DNA of 64,000 nt from Humidesulfovibrio sp. (GCF_031082295.1 NZ_JAVHLD010000003.1:62001-126000); one strand, 5' to 3'. Shown: positions 8,209-17,559, numbered from the stretch's first letter. The notes: generated from the letters alone by a model not told the origin. Numbers and translations: made by a program.

Positions 8209-8347
8209 CGAACACGGCACGACCATGGACGCCAAAGAAGATTAACCATAAGAACACGTTAGCACCTCGGCTCATTATGGAACGCTTCTTGATTACCTGA
8301 ACCTCTGCGGCGGGATAGAACCGCCCCAGCTTTCGAGGAGAGTGCTC

Positions 8348-8713
8348 ATGGCCAAGATTCTCATCGCCGAAGACGACGCCCTGTCACAGAAGTTCGTGGC
8401 CACGGTTGTTGAACGCATGGGCCACTGCCCCTTTGTGAGCCCCCACGGGCGCCACGCCTGGGAAGCCATCTGCGCGGAGAACCACTTCGACATGCTCATT
8501 ACCGACATCATGATGCCGGGCATGGACGGCACGGCGCTCATCCGCGCCATCCGCGAGAGCGAACGCCACGCCAAGATGCCCATCGTCATCATGTCCGCCT
8601 TCATCGGCGTCAATGACATCGCCGAACTGCTCAAGATCGGGGCCACCTGGTTCATGGCCAAGCCGGTGGAGCGGGCCATGCTCGAGGACTACATCAACAG
8701 GGCCGTAAAATAG
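8348..8713 (+). CDS. single-domain response regulator (CheY-like receiver)
   Basis: 121 residues, receiver domain only: acidic pair in IAEDD (8-10), phospho-acceptor Asp 53 in LITDIMMPGMDG, and the conserved Lys in WFMAKPVE. ATG 8348 follows GAGGAGAG; the frame extends two codons further to a GTG. Single receivers act as phosphorelay intermediates or by protein contact. It lies 28 bases before the hybrid kinase and is probably cotranscribed, so a role as phospho-acceptor for that kinase is the simplest reading. A small GGCGG/CCGCC hairpin (8309-8325) precedes its ribosome site; the 139-base gap before it holds nothing else I can identify. Confidence 0.93.
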   Translation: MAKILIAEDDALSQKFVATVVERMGHCPFVSPHGRHAWEAICAENHFDMLITDIMMPGMDGTALIRAIRESERHAKMPIVIMSAFIGVNDIAELLKIGATWFMAKPVERAMLEDYINRAVK

Positions 8714-8741
8714 CGCGGCTGGCCCCCGTGCGGAGCGCCTC

Positions 8742-11700
8742 ATGCCAAGCGACCCGCCTCTGGCCACAAGCATGGCCCGGACCTGCCCTGTCGGCGCAGA
8801 GCGTCCGGCACTTGGCGGCCTGTCCAGCGGCATGATCCTGCGCCTCTGCCTCGCCCTTCTGTTTCTCAGCGGCCTGCCGACCCCCCCTCTCGACACGGCC
8901 CTGGCCGCCTCCAAGGCCCGCCAGCAGAAAGAACTGCTCGCCGCGGCCCCGGCCAACCTTCCGCCCTTCTACGCTCCCGCCGCCGACGGACAGCCCGGCG
9001 GCTTCGCCATCGAGATTCTGCGGCGCGTCGCGGAGAATTCCGGCTACGCGTTGCGCGTGCTGCCCACGGCCTCCGTGGCCGATGCCGAGCGGCTGCTGCG
9101 CCAGGGCAAGGTTCACGTCATACCGGGCTTGGACGCCAGCCCGGCTCGGGAACGCGCCATGGGCTTCACCAGGCCCTTCGATATCCTGCCCGTGCACATC
9201 TTCTTCCGCTCCGGGTCGCCGCCGCTGGAGACCCTGGCAAGCCTGGATGGCAAGCGCCTGGCGCTGGTGGCGGGCACCATCCCCGAAGATCACCTCATGG
9301 GCCGGGTGGAACTGCACATCCGGCTCACCCAGACCCTGGCCGAGGCCATCTTCGAGGTGCTCTCCGGCCAGTCCGACGCCCTGATCCATCTTGCGCCGGT
9401 GGTTCGGCAGGCCGCCCAGGCGGCAGGGGTGGAGCACAAGCTCCAAGGCAGCGCGCTGCCCCTGTACGAGGTGGGGCAGGCCATGGCCGTGAACAGGGAC
9501 ATGCCTCAACTGCTCGCGCAGCTGGACAAGGGGCTGGAGGACTTCCGCGACACACCGGACTTCCGCGAACTCTACCGGAAGTGGCACCCCGCGCCCGCCA
9601 CGCCCCACTTCACCAGCGTCGCGCTGTGGACCATGGGTGTCCTGGCCGTGGTGCTCAGCGCAGCGCTTCTTGCCTGGCGCTACGTTTCGCTGCTGCGCGT
9701 GAACCGCAGGCTCATGCTTACCGTGGCCGAGCGCGACCGGGCTCTCGCGGCCCAGTGCCTGACGGAAGACCGCTTGCAGGCCCTGTTCACGCTGGCCCAC
9801 ATGGGCACCGCCAGCACCGAGGAGCTCGTCGAGTTCGCGCTGGAGCAGGGCGTGCGCCTCACCGGAAGCAGCAACGGCTACCTCATCTTCGTCGAGGAAA
9901 AGGGCGATGGAGAGGTGGAGGACCGAGGCCGCGCCGTCTGGTCCAAAACAGCAAGAGAGCGTTGCACGCTGCTGCCGGATATGCACGCCGACGCGACCTT
10001 CACCCTCAGCCGGGCCGGGCTGTGGGCCAACTGCCTGCGCGACGGCGTCCCTTCCATCGTCAACGACTATGCCGCTCACCCCGGCCGCCGCCCCCTGCCC
10101 GAAGGGCACGCCCCCATCGCGCGGCACATGGGCGTGCCCCTGGTGGAGAACGGGCGGTCCTTGGCCATGTTCGGCGTGGGCGACAAGCCCGAGCCCTACG
10201 ACGAAACCGACGCCCGGCAGTTGCAGCTCTTCCTCTCCGGCCTGTGGCGCGTGCTGAAGGCCCGCCGCGACGCCGACGCCATCCGCCAGGCAAAAGACTA
10301 TGCCGAAAGCCTGCTGGAAGGCGCCAGCACCCTGATCGTCGGCCTGGACAGGGCGGGCCGGGTGACGGCCTTCAACGCCGCCGCGGAGAAGCTTATCGGG
10401 CGCGCCCGCGGCGAGATGCTCGGGCAGGACTGGATCAGCAGCATGTACCCGCCCAGCCAGGCTTCGGCCATCACCGCCCGCTTCCGGCGCATCATGGACG
10501 GCGACTCGAACATCCCCCTGCAAAACGAGTCCACCCTGAGAACCAGCAGCGGCGAGGCGAGGCTCATCTCCTGGCAGAACAGCGTGCTCCGCCAGGGCGG
10601 CGAGATCACCGGACTCATCGCCTTCGGCCTGGACATCACCGAGCGCAGAGAGGCCGAAAAGGCGCTGAAGACGCAGAACCGCGAGAACATGACCCTCCTG
10701 AACGGCGTCCCGGCGCTCATCTTCTTCAAGAGCCTGGACAACCGCATCCTGCGCGCCAACGAGGCCTGGTTCAAGACCCTGGGCCTGGACGAGTCCATCC
10801 TCGGCGTGCCGCTCGACCAGGTCTTCCCGGCGGAATTGGCGACCAAGTTCCACCGCGACGACATGGAGGTCATCCAAAGCGGGCGGGCCAAGATGAACAT
10901 CATGGAGGTGGTCGCCACGCCACAGGGCACGCGCCGCTACATCACCCACAAACTGCCCCAGCACGACGCCTCGGGCACGCTCAGCGGCATCATCTGCATC
11001 GCCACCGACGTCACCGACCTGCACCTGGCCGAGGAGGCCCTGGCCCAGAGCGAAGAGAAGTTCCGCACCCTGGCCGAAGACTCTCCGGCCCTCATCTGCC
11101 GGTTCCTGCCCGGCGGCATCATCACCTACGTGAACAAGATCTTGTGCTCCACCTTCGGCCGCACGGCCGAGCAGCTTCTGAACACCTGCCTGCTCGAACA
11201 CGTGCCCGAGGAGGACCGCCCAGCCCTGCTGGCCCGCTTCGCCTCCCTTACCCCGGAGGCCCCTGTCATCATGGCCGAGCAAAGGGTCTTCCTGCCCGGG
11301 GGCCGGATAGGCTGGCTCAACTGGACCGACCGCGCCTTGTTCGACGCGGACGGCAACATCACGGCCTACCAGAGCGTGGGCATGGACATCACCGCCCGCA
11401 AGCTCGCCGAGCTGGACTTGAGGCGCCTGCACCGGGCCATCGAGCACGCCGCCGAGGGCTTGCTCATCACCGACAGGAGCGGCGCCATCACCTACACCAA
11501 TCCGGCGCTGGAGCGCATGACCGGCCTGAGCGGCGACAAGGTCAAGGACTCCGGCCTGTTCATGAACGAGGTCCTGCCCATCATCCTGCGGCACCAGGAT
11601 TCTCAACCCCGCCAGGGAGAAGACGGCGGCGTGTGGCGCGGCAACAGCTCCCTCACCCAGCCGCACGGCCAGACCGTGGAGGTGGAGTTCACCGTCTCTG

Positions 11701-12938
11701 CCACGCGCAACCCCAGCGGAGAGATCAGCAGCTTCGTGGCCGTGTGCCGCGACGTCACCGAAAAGCGCTTGCTCGAGCGCCAGCTCTGGCAGGCCCAGAA
11801 GATGGAAGCCCTGGGCACGCTGGCCGGGGGCATCGCACATGACTTCAACAACATCCTGGCCTCCATCATGGGCTTTACCGAGCTGGCCCTGGACGACATC
11901 CCGGCCTCCAGCCGGGCCAAGGGCAGCCTCATGCGCGTGCTCAAGGCCAGCAGCCGCGCCAAGGAGCTGGTGCGCCAGATCCTGACCTTCGGCCGCCGCT
12001 CCGACCGCGAACAGCGCGCCCTGGACCCCGACCAGGTCGTCAACGAGGCGCTCCGGCTCATGGAGGCCTCCCTGCCCAAGGACATCGAGATCCGGGCCGA
12101 GCTTGAGGCCAAGGGCTGCTTCATCCTGGCCGACCCTTCGCAGGTCCACCAGATCGTCATGAACCTGTGCACCAATGCCGCCCAGGCCATGAAGGACGGT
12201 GGAGGCATCCGCGTGGCGACGCGGGTGGTGCGCCTGGACGAGGACTCCCCGTCCCCGGAGCACAGCCTTCAGACTGGAGAGTATCTGTCCCTGACGGTCG
12301 AGGACTCCGGGGCCGGCATCGCGCCGAACATCATGGGGCGCATCTTCGACCCCTTTTTCACCACCAAGGACTCCGGCGAGGGCACCGGGCTTGGCCTGGC
12401 CGTGGTGCACGGCATCGTCTCCAGCCTCGGCGGCGCCGTCTTCGCCCGCAGCGAGCCGGGGCAAGGGGCACGGCTCACCGTGCTGCTGCCCACCGCGCAA
12501 GGCGGCCACGCGCAGGAGCCAGCGCACAGCCAGCGCAACACCAAGGGCAGCGAGCGCATCCTGCTGGTGGATGACGAAACCGACCTGCTGGACCTGATGC
12601 GCCTGACCCTGGAGCCCCTGGGCTACCAGGTGTCCACCCGCAGCCAGCCCGAGGCCGCGCTCAAGGATTTCCTGTCCAGCCCGCAGTCCTTTGACCTCGT
12701 GCTTACCGACCAGAGCATGCCCCGGCTCACCGGCGTCCAGCTGGCCACGCGCCTGCGCGAGGCCCGCCCGGATATGCCCATCGTCTTGTGCACAGGCTTC
12801 AGCATGGTCATCCCCCCTGATCGCCTGCAGGCTCTGGGCGAGGCCTGGCTTCTGCCCAAGCCCTTCTCCACGGACGAGCTGGCCGGAGTCATCCGCCAGG
12901 CGCTCGCAAACTCCAGGGGGGGACCGGATGCCACATAG
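8742..12938 (+). CDS. hybrid sensor histidine kinase with periplasmic solute-binding domain
   Basis: 1398 residues. In order: a hydrophobic signal segment (~31-55); a family-3 solute-binding-protein-like domain (~60-285, with PPFY, GFAIEILRRV and PARERAMGFTRPF); one transmembrane helix (~290-315); a GAF-like domain (~345-500); four PAS-type domains (~525-1005); HisKA with His 1033 in GGIAHDFNN; HATPase with NLCTNAAQAM, DSGAGI and GTGLGLAV; and a C-terminal receiver with Asp 1323 in LTDQSMP. It senses a periplasmic ligand, probably amino-acid-like, plus cytoplasmic cues through GAF/PAS. The start at ATG 8742 follows GGAG at good spacing; ATG 8832, just before the signal segment, is an alternative. 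The end overlaps the next receiver gene by 11 bases. Confidence 0.93.
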   Translation: MPSDPPLATSMARTCPVGAERPALGGLSSGMILRLCLALLFLSGLPTPPLDTALAASKARQQKELLAAAPANLPPFYAPAADGQPGGFAIEILRRVAENSGYALRVLPTASVADAERLLRQGKVHVIPGLDASPARERAMGFTRPFDILPVHIFFRSGSPPLETLASLDGKRLALVAGTIPEDHLMGRVELHIRLTQTLAEAIFEVLSGQSDALIHLAPVVRQAAQAAGVEHKLQGSALPLYEVGQAMAVNRDMPQLLAQLDKGLEDFRDTPDFRELYRKWHPAPATPHFTSVALWTMGVLAVVLSAALLAWRYVSLLRVNRRLMLTVAERDRALAAQCLTEDRLQALFTLAHMGTASTEELVEFALEQGVRLTGSSNGYLIFVEEKGDGEVEDRGRAVWSKTARERCTLLPDMHADATFTLSRAGLWANCLRDGVPSIVNDYAAHPGRRPLPEGHAPIARHMGVPLVENGRSLAMFGVGDKPEPYDETDARQLQLFLSGLWRVLKARRDADAIRQAKDYAESLLEGASTLIVGLDRAGRVTAFNAAAEKLIGRARGEMLGQDWISSMYPPSQASAITARFRRIMDGDSNIPLQNESTLRTSSGEARLISWQNSVLRQGGEITGLIAFGLDITERREAEKALKTQNRENMTLLNGVPALIFFKSLDNRILRANEAWFKTLGLDESILGVPLDQVFPAELATKFHRDDMEVIQSGRAKMNIMEVVATPQGTRRYITHKLPQHDASGTLSGIICIATDVTDLHLAEEALAQSEEKFRTLAEDSPALICRFLPGGIITYVNKILCSTFGRTAEQLLNTCLLEHVPEEDRPALLARFASLTPEAPVIMAEQRVFLPGGRIGWLNWTDRALFDADGNITAYQSVGMDITARKLAELDLRRLHRAIEHAAEGLLITDRSGAITYTNPALERMTGLSGDKVKDSGLFMNEVLPIILRHQDSQPRQGEDGGVWRGNSSLTQPHGQTVEVEFTVSATRNPSGEISSFVAVCRDVTEKRLLERQLWQAQKMEALGTLAGGIAHDFNNILASIMGFTELALDDIPASSRAKGSLMRVLKASSRAKELVRQILTFGRRSDREQRALDPDQVVNEALRLMEASLPKDIEIRAELEAKGCFILADPSQVHQIVMNLCTNAAQAMKDGGGIRVATRVVRLDEDSPSPEHSLQTGEYLSLTVEDSGAGIAPNIMGRIFDPFFTTKDSGEGTGLGLAVVHGIVSSLGGAVFARSEPGQGARLTVLLPTAQGGHAQEPAHSQRNTKGSERILLVDDETDLLDLMRLTLEPLGYQVSTRSQPEAALKDFLSSPQSFDLVLTDQSMPRLTGVQLATRLREARPDMPIVLCTGFSMVIPPDRLQALGEAWLLPKPFSTDELAGVIRQALANSRGGPDAT

Positions 12939-13341
12939 AATCTTGGTCGTTGACGACGACGCGGATGTGCGCGAAATGGTCTGCCGCATCTTGGAATCCA
13001 ACGGCTACGTCGCCATCCCGGCCGCAGGCGGACGCCAGGCCGTGGAACGCCTGCAGACCGACACCCCGGACCTTGTCATCACCGACGTGGTCATGCCCGA
13101 GGTGGACGGCTTCGAGGTGCTGCTGAAGCTCCGGCTGCTCACGCCGGGCGTCGGCGCGCTGGTCATGTCCGGCGGCGGACGCCTTGAACCGGAGGCCTAC
13201 CTGGGCATGGCCACCAAGCTGGGCGCGTACGACATCCTGCGCAAGCCCTTCACCAAGGCCGAAATCCTCAAAGCCGTCAAGCGGGCCCTCATCTCACGAA
13301 CCTCATACCCCCTGAAGGAGCTTTCATGCCCACGGACCTGA
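12928..13341 (+). CDS. single-domain response regulator
   Basis: 137 residues, receiver fold: VVDDDAD (8-13), phospho-acceptor Asp 53 in VITDVVMPEVDG, and Lys in ILRKPFTK. The ATG at 12928 follows GGGGGG and lies inside the last codons of the hybrid kinase, so translation is probably coupled. No output domain. Together with the receiver at 8348 it brackets the kinase, suggesting a phosphorelay with two diffusible receivers. The frame is open further upstream to 12691, but that part is antisense to kinase coding composition and is not used. Confidence 0.92.
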   Translation: MPHRILVVDDDADVREMVCRILESNGYVAIPAAGGRQAVERLQTDTPDLVITDVVMPEVDGFEVLLKLRLLTPGVGALVMSGGGRLEPEAYLGMATKLGAYDILRKPFTKAEILKAVKRALISRTSYPLKELSCPRT

Positions 13342-13829
13342 CCCCGCCCCCCCTGGAGCCCTTGGCCCTGGCCTTTCTGCACCAGTCCCTGGCCTCGGCC
13401 CGCAACCGCGTGCGCGCCCAGAAGGCCGCCCAGGACGGCCATGCCCAAGCGGCGAAAGCCCTGCGCGCCCTGGCAGAGGCCCAGGAGGTGCAGGCCAAGA
13501 AGAGCCTGACCTTCCTGCGCGGGCGCATCGGCTCAAGCGCCGAGAACCTGGCCCTGGCGCTGCAGGAGGCCCGCGAGCTTGCCGTGAGCGCGCTGGACTG
13601 GACCCTGGCCTCCGAGCAGATGGGCGACAAGGCCGCGGGCTCGCTCTTGACCCAGATGGCCCGGGCCGTGGAAAGCCACCTGGGCCTGCCCGGCCTGTCC
13701 GGCCGGGAATCGGCCCCGGTGCGCTACCACGTGTGCGTCATCTGCGGGCACGTGCACGCGGGCGATGCCCCGGAGCGCTGCCCCGTGTGCCACGCCGTGC
13801 CGGAAAAGTTCAGCGAGGTGGAGGCCTAG
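13326..13829 (+). CDS. rubrerythrin-like protein with rubredoxin-type C-terminus
   Basis: 167 residues, overlapping the receiver gene by 16 bases. Residues ~10-125 are predicted to be a helical bundle aligning by eye with rubrerythrin (an ARNR segment, then an AEAQEVQAKK segment where rubrerythrin has E-x-x-H). The C-terminus has CVIC (137-140) and CPVC (152-155), the rubredoxin-like metal site. The usual diiron ligands of the first helix pair seem replaced (Gln-x-x-Gln in place of Glu-x-x-His), so the peroxidase site may be lost and only the rubredoxin-type site kept. Possible roles are redox sensing or electron transfer beside the two-component genes; function not established. Confidence 0.7.
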   Translation: MPTDLTPPPLEPLALAFLHQSLASARNRVRAQKAAQDGHAQAAKALRALAEAQEVQAKKSLTFLRGRIGSSAENLALALQEARELAVSALDWTLASEQMGDKAAGSLLTQMARAVESHLGLPGLSGRESAPVRYHVCVICGHVHAGDAPERCPVCHAVPEKFSEVEA

Positions 13830-13835
13830 ACGTTC

Positions 13836-14627
13836 ATGCTGGCTGAGGCCGTCAAATACGCCGCCGCGCGCCTGCGCGGCCAGGGCGACCCGCACGGGCA
13901 CCTGGCCCAGCAGGTGGCCATCTGGGCGCGGCACAAGCGCCACAGCGCCGCCTGGGAGCCGCATCTCGCGCGCTGTCGCGGGCTTGCGCTGTCCGCTGCG
14001 CGGGCCTGCCCGGAGGGCTCGCGACGCACGGCCCTGGTGCTTGGCCCGGGCCTGTTGCTCGATGTGCCACTTGACGAACTTTCAGCCCTGTTTCAAACAG
14101 TGGTTCTGGCCGATATGGCCTTTGTACCAGAAGTGCGCGCCCGGGCGAACCGCCTGGGCAACGTGCAGATCTTGCAGGCCGACCTCACGGGATGCCTGGA
14201 CAGGCTGCCCGAGGCCGGGACACAGCCGCTGGCGGATGTGCTGGCAGAACTTGCGGCGGGCCTGCCCGGGGTGGACTTCGCGTATTCGGCCAACCTGCTG
14301 TCGCAGCTGCCGCTGTTCGCCCTGGACGCGCTGCCGCCGGAGTGGGGCGAGGAACAACGCGCGGGGCTTGCGGCGGCGCTTGTGCGCCAGCACCTGCAAG
14401 GACTGGCGGCCCTGCCCTGCCCTGCCTGCCTGGTCACGGACGTGATCGAGCGAGGACTGCGCCAGGGCGAAGTGGAATACGAGGCCGACCTGCTCTTCGG
14501 GGTGGATGTCGGGCTCACGGGCGAGAACTGGATTTGGGACATGGCCCCCGGTGGGGAGGCCGTGCCAGGATTGGATGTTGAACGGGTGGTTCTGGGCGCT
14601 TCAACGGTCCGGCCTGCACTAGCCTGA
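13836..14627 (+). CDS. hypothetical protein, possibly methyltransferase-like fold
   Basis: 263 residues, six bases after the rubredoxin-tailed protein. The middle (TALVLGPGLLLDVPL, then VLADMAF and NVQILQADLTG) spaces like the beta1/beta2/beta3 strands of a class I SAM-binding Rossmann fold, but the glycine loop is GPGLLL rather than GxGxG. No other family is recognised. The N-terminal ~50 residues are helical and histidine/arginine rich. Position between the rubredoxin protein and a kinase suggests cotranscription with the signalling genes. Confidence 0.6.
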   Translation: MLAEAVKYAAARLRGQGDPHGHLAQQVAIWARHKRHSAAWEPHLARCRGLALSAARACPEGSRRTALVLGPGLLLDVPLDELSALFQTVVLADMAFVPEVRARANRLGNVQILQADLTGCLDRLPEAGTQPLADVLAELAAGLPGVDFAYSANLLSQLPLFALDALPPEWGEEQRAGLAAALVRQHLQGLAALPCPACLVTDVIERGLRQGEVEYEADLLFGVDVGLTGENWIWDMAPGGEAVPGLDVERVVLGASTVRPALA

Positions 14628-14639
14628 CCCGAGGGAATA

Positions 14640-16058
14640 ATGAGGAGCGAGGACAGACCGACGCACACGGACGAGAGGCTGGAGCCGGACCAGAAGACCG
14701 TTTCCAGGCCGCTCCTGCCGCCGGACCCGGCCCAGTGTCTGGAGAACGACCCCGTACGCAGCGAGGCCGTGACCCGGCGCGTGCTCCAGAAGCTTGAGGA
14801 CTCTGAAACCTACGCCTTCAGCCCGGACCAGCTGCGCATGCTCACCGTGTTCTTCGAACTGGCCCAGGAGTTCGACACGCGGCGCGACTTCCTGAGCCTC
14901 TGCGTGCAACTGCCCATGCTCTTTTTCGACCAGGACTGCCGCCTGTATCTGCGCACCGGGCCGAGCGCCTGGAAGCTGGCGCGCTGCCTGCGCATGCCCG
15001 ACGTGCTGCCCGAATCGGAACCGCCGCCAAGGGCCGCTGTGCGCGGAACCAACTTCTACGCCCCGATCTACGGCCGCAAGGACACCACCGACATCCTGGG
15101 CTACAGCCTGCCCGACAACGTCATGGGCTGGCTTGAGGTGGTGGGCGGGGCCGGGTTGTCGCGCCACACGCAGCTCTACTTCGAGAAATTCGCAGGGCGC
15201 ATCGGCTTCCAGCTGCACACCCGCATGGCCCGGTCCAAAAGCCGCGAGCACCTGTCGTTCATCCAGAACCTGGTGGAAGACATCGGCCACAACGTCATCG
15301 TGCCGAACATGGTCTTCAAGCTCTTCTTCAACCGCCTGAACGCCTCCATCGGCGCACTGGCCCGCTGCGTGGCAGAGGCCCCGCCGGAAACCCCGGCCGA
15401 CTTCACCGCCAACCTCAACTTCCTCCAGGCACGGCTGTCCGACCAGTACGCGGAGATCAGCAGCCACTACGCCCAGACCAGCCTGTTCCTGGAAACCCTG
15501 CTGCGGCGGCGGCACTTTCAGGAGGGCCGCTACGTGCTGGAGAAGCGCCGCGTGAACCTGTTCAAGCAGATCGTGGCCCCGCAGGTGGAGCGCTACCGTC
15601 CGCGCTTGGAGGACCGGGGCATCGCCATCGACCTGTCCATGGGCGGCATCCCGGACGAGCCCGTGCACCTCATGGCCGACCTGGGGCTCATCGCCCAGGT
15701 GTACGCCAACCTGTTCTCCAACGCGGTGAAGTACACGCGCACCATCACCGGCCCGGACGGGCTGCCGCTCAAGTTCATGGCCTATGGCTGGGAGCTCCTG
15801 CCCGATGCCTTCGGGCCGGGGCGCAAGGGCGTGAAGCTCAACGTCTTCACCACCGGGACCCCCGTGCCGGAGAGCGAGCGCGAGGGGCTGTTCCAGCCGG
15901 GCTTCCGCTCCCTGTCCACCCAGCGCGAGCACGGCACGGGCCACGGCCTGGCCTTTGTGAACCAGGTGGTGGAGCTGCACGGCGGCCTGACCGGCTACGA
16001 GGCGCACGAGATGGGCAACAACTTCTACATCGTGCTGCCGCTGGAGGAGGAAGAGTAG
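14640..16058 (+). CDS. cytoplasmic sensor histidine kinase, atypical ATPase domain
   Basis: 472 residues from ATG 14640, after GAGGGA. No membrane segment is evident. An N-terminal sensory region (~60-190) lacks a recognisable family. A HisKA-like helix has His 217 in EDIGHNVIVP. The C-terminal HATPase shows an N-box (ANLFSNAVKYT) and a G2-like box (GTGHGLAFVNQVV), but the G1 motif DxGxG is replaced by a TTGTPVP segment. It may therefore be a kinase with weak ATP binding, or act mainly as a scaffold or phosphatase. Last gene of the rightward signalling block, 18 bases before the convergent polyamine operon. Confidence 0.8.
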   Translation: MRSEDRPTHTDERLEPDQKTVSRPLLPPDPAQCLENDPVRSEAVTRRVLQKLEDSETYAFSPDQLRMLTVFFELAQEFDTRRDFLSLCVQLPMLFFDQDCRLYLRTGPSAWKLARCLRMPDVLPESEPPPRAAVRGTNFYAPIYGRKDTTDILGYSLPDNVMGWLEVVGGAGLSRHTQLYFEKFAGRIGFQLHTRMARSKSREHLSFIQNLVEDIGHNVIVPNMVFKLFFNRLNASIGALARCVAEAPPETPADFTANLNFLQARLSDQYAEISSHYAQTSLFLETLLRRRHFQEGRYVLEKRRVNLFKQIVAPQVERYRPRLEDRGIAIDLSMGGIPDEPVHLMADLGLIAQVYANLFSNAVKYTRTITGPDGLPLKFMAYGWELLPDAFGPGRKGVKLNVFTTGTPVPESEREGLFQPGFRSLSTQREHGTGHGLAFVNQVVELHGGLTGYEAHEMGNNFYIVLPLEEEE

Positions 16059-16076
16059 GAGGGGCTTGAACCGGGT

Positions 16077-16460
16077 CTAGGGAAACGCCGAAAACTGGTC
16101 GGCCACGGCCCACCAGCGGCCGTTCTCGCGCACCAGGAAGAACAGGTCCCGGCCGTCCAGGGTCAGTTCCGCCCCGCCCATGCGGCAGCGCAATTCATAG
16201 AAATACGTCACCACCGCGGCATCGCCGAAAAACCGCACCGTGTGCCCGCGCTCAACCCAGGACCGGATCTTCGCGTTGCGGGCGAACCCGGCCCAGCCCG
16301 CCACGCAGGCCTCCCGCCCCACGCGCGGCTCACGCTCCACAGGCGTCACCGCAACCATGTCCTGGTGAAAAAACTCGCGCAGCTCCTCAGGATCGCCTTC
16401 GGTCCAGCAGGCGTTCAGCCGGGCGATGAACTCCAACACTTCAGCTTCGAGGGACTGCAT
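16077..16460 (-). CDS. SnoaL/NTF2-like domain protein
   Basis: 127 residues with the cone-shaped NTF2 fold signature: FIARLNACWTEGDPEELREFFHQDMVAV at the N-terminus (described in parts: a helix, then the FHQDMV strand) and a VTYFYELRC strand later. Members bind small molecules or act as isomerases or hydrolases, and many are of unknown role. GGAGG precedes ATG 16460. Last gene of the leftward polyamine operon, 24 bases after agmatine deiminase. A direct role in polyamine metabolism is only suggested by position. Confidence 0.75.
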   Translation of the reverse strand: MQSLEAEVLEFIARLNACWTEGDPEELREFFHQDMVAVTPVEREPRVGREACVAGWAGFARNAKIRSWVERGHTVRFFGDAAVVTYFYELRCRMGGAELTLDGRDLFFLVRENGRWWAVADQFSAFP

Positions 16461-16484
16461 GGCGGCCTCCTGCAGCGGCGGGTT

Positions 16485-17552
16485 CTAGGCTGCGGGCTCC
16501 TGCCGGGTCAGGCAGTGGATGGTGCCCAGGCCCCAGACCAGGTCCACGGCGTGGATGCCCACCACCGGACGGTCGAAGCACTCGGACAGGATGCCCAGCG
16601 CCACGCGGTCGTTCACGTCATTGAAGGTGGGCACCAGCACGGCAGCGTCGGTGATGAGGAAGTTGGCGTAGCTGGCCGGCAGGCGCAGGCCGTCGAAATA
16701 GAGCGGCGCGGGCATGGGCAGGCGGACGACATCGGGCCGCGAGCCGTCCTGAAGCCTGGCCGCCTCCAGCAGCTCGCGGTTCTCCTCAAGGATGGCGTGG
16801 TTCGGGTCGCCTGAGTCCTTCTCCTCGCAAAGCACCAGCGTCGTCGGGTTCACGAAGCGGCAGAAGTCGTCCACATGGCCGTGGGTGTCGTCGCCTTTGA
16901 TGCCGTTCGCCAGCCAGATGGTGTTGGTGATGCCGAGGCTCTCTGCGAACACGGCCTCGTAGTCGGCGTGGCTGAAGCCGGGGTTGCGCACCTGGATGTC
17001 GGGGTGCAGGCAGCATTCCTCGGTGGTGACGAGGGTGCCGCGCCCGTTGATGTCCAGCGCCCCGCCCTCGAAGACCACCTGGCGGCCCTTGTAGACCACG
17101 GGCTCGAGCGGCAGGCCGGTGAGGCGCGCCACTGTGGCCGGGACCTCGGCGTCCAGCTCGAACTCCGGGTACTTGCTCCAGGCGTCGAACCCGAAGCCCG
17201 CGATGGCGAGCTCGGCGTTTCGCTCCACGAAGCAGGGGCCGCAGTCGCGCATCCAGCCGCGGTCCGTGGGGATGACGAGGAAGTCCACACGAGAGAGGTC
17301 CACGTGGGCCTTGGCGAGCTGCCTGCTGGCGCGGTGCAGCACCTCGGCAGAGCCCACGAGCACGCGCACGCGCTCGCCGCTCTCGGCGCCCGCGATTTTG
17401 CGGATGATCTCGGCGAAGGCCCAGGGCATGGGCTGAAACTTGCCCGGCCAGTCGCGCGGGTTCTGCGGCCAGGTGATCCAGGTGGCGGCGTGGGGCTCCC
17501 ACTCCGCCGGCAGGCGGACTGCCCCTTGAACAGCGCTTAAAGCCGCGCTCAT
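16485..17552 (-). CDS. aguA: agmatine deiminase (agmatine iminohydrolase)
   Basis: 355 residues, the usual length. It converts agmatine to N-carbamoylputrescine plus ammonia in the cytoplasm. Family marks: WPxEWEPHAATWITWP near the N-terminus, RDCGPCFV (substrate-binding Asp), FEGGALDINGRG, GDDTHGHVDD (catalytic His/Asp), and the nucleophile Cys 347 in GTIHCLTRQEP, where relatives have G-N-I-H-C. It lies seven bases behind the deoxyhypusine-synthase homologue and downstream of arginine decarboxylase, which supplies agmatine. N-carbamoylputrescine amidohydrolase (AguB), needed for the next step, is not in this window. Confidence 0.93.
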   Translation of the reverse strand: MSAALSAVQGAVRLPAEWEPHAATWITWPQNPRDWPGKFQPMPWAFAEIIRKIAGAESGERVRVLVGSAEVLHRASRQLAKAHVDLSRVDFLVIPTDRGWMRDCGPCFVERNAELAIAGFGFDAWSKYPEFELDAEVPATVARLTGLPLEPVVYKGRQVVFEGGALDINGRGTLVTTEECCLHPDIQVRNPGFSHADYEAVFAESLGITNTIWLANGIKGDDTHGHVDDFCRFVNPTTLVLCEEKDSGDPNHAILEENRELLEAARLQDGSRPDVVRLPMPAPLYFDGLRLPASYANFLITDAAVLVPTFNDVNDRVALGILSECFDRPVVGIHAVDLVWGLGTIHCLTRQEPAA

Positions 17553-17559
17553 GGCCGGC

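Noticed and set aside
9581-11842. A rightward ~750-codon frame inside the hybrid kinase
   Set aside because: Arginine/proline/histidine-rich shadow in another frame of the same coding DNA.
8694-13001. A leftward open frame of about 1435 codons antisense to the hybrid kinase
   Set aside because: Composition (Gly/Ala/Gln/His-rich, no domain) is that of a high-GC shadow frame; the opposite strand encodes an intact, recognisable kinase.
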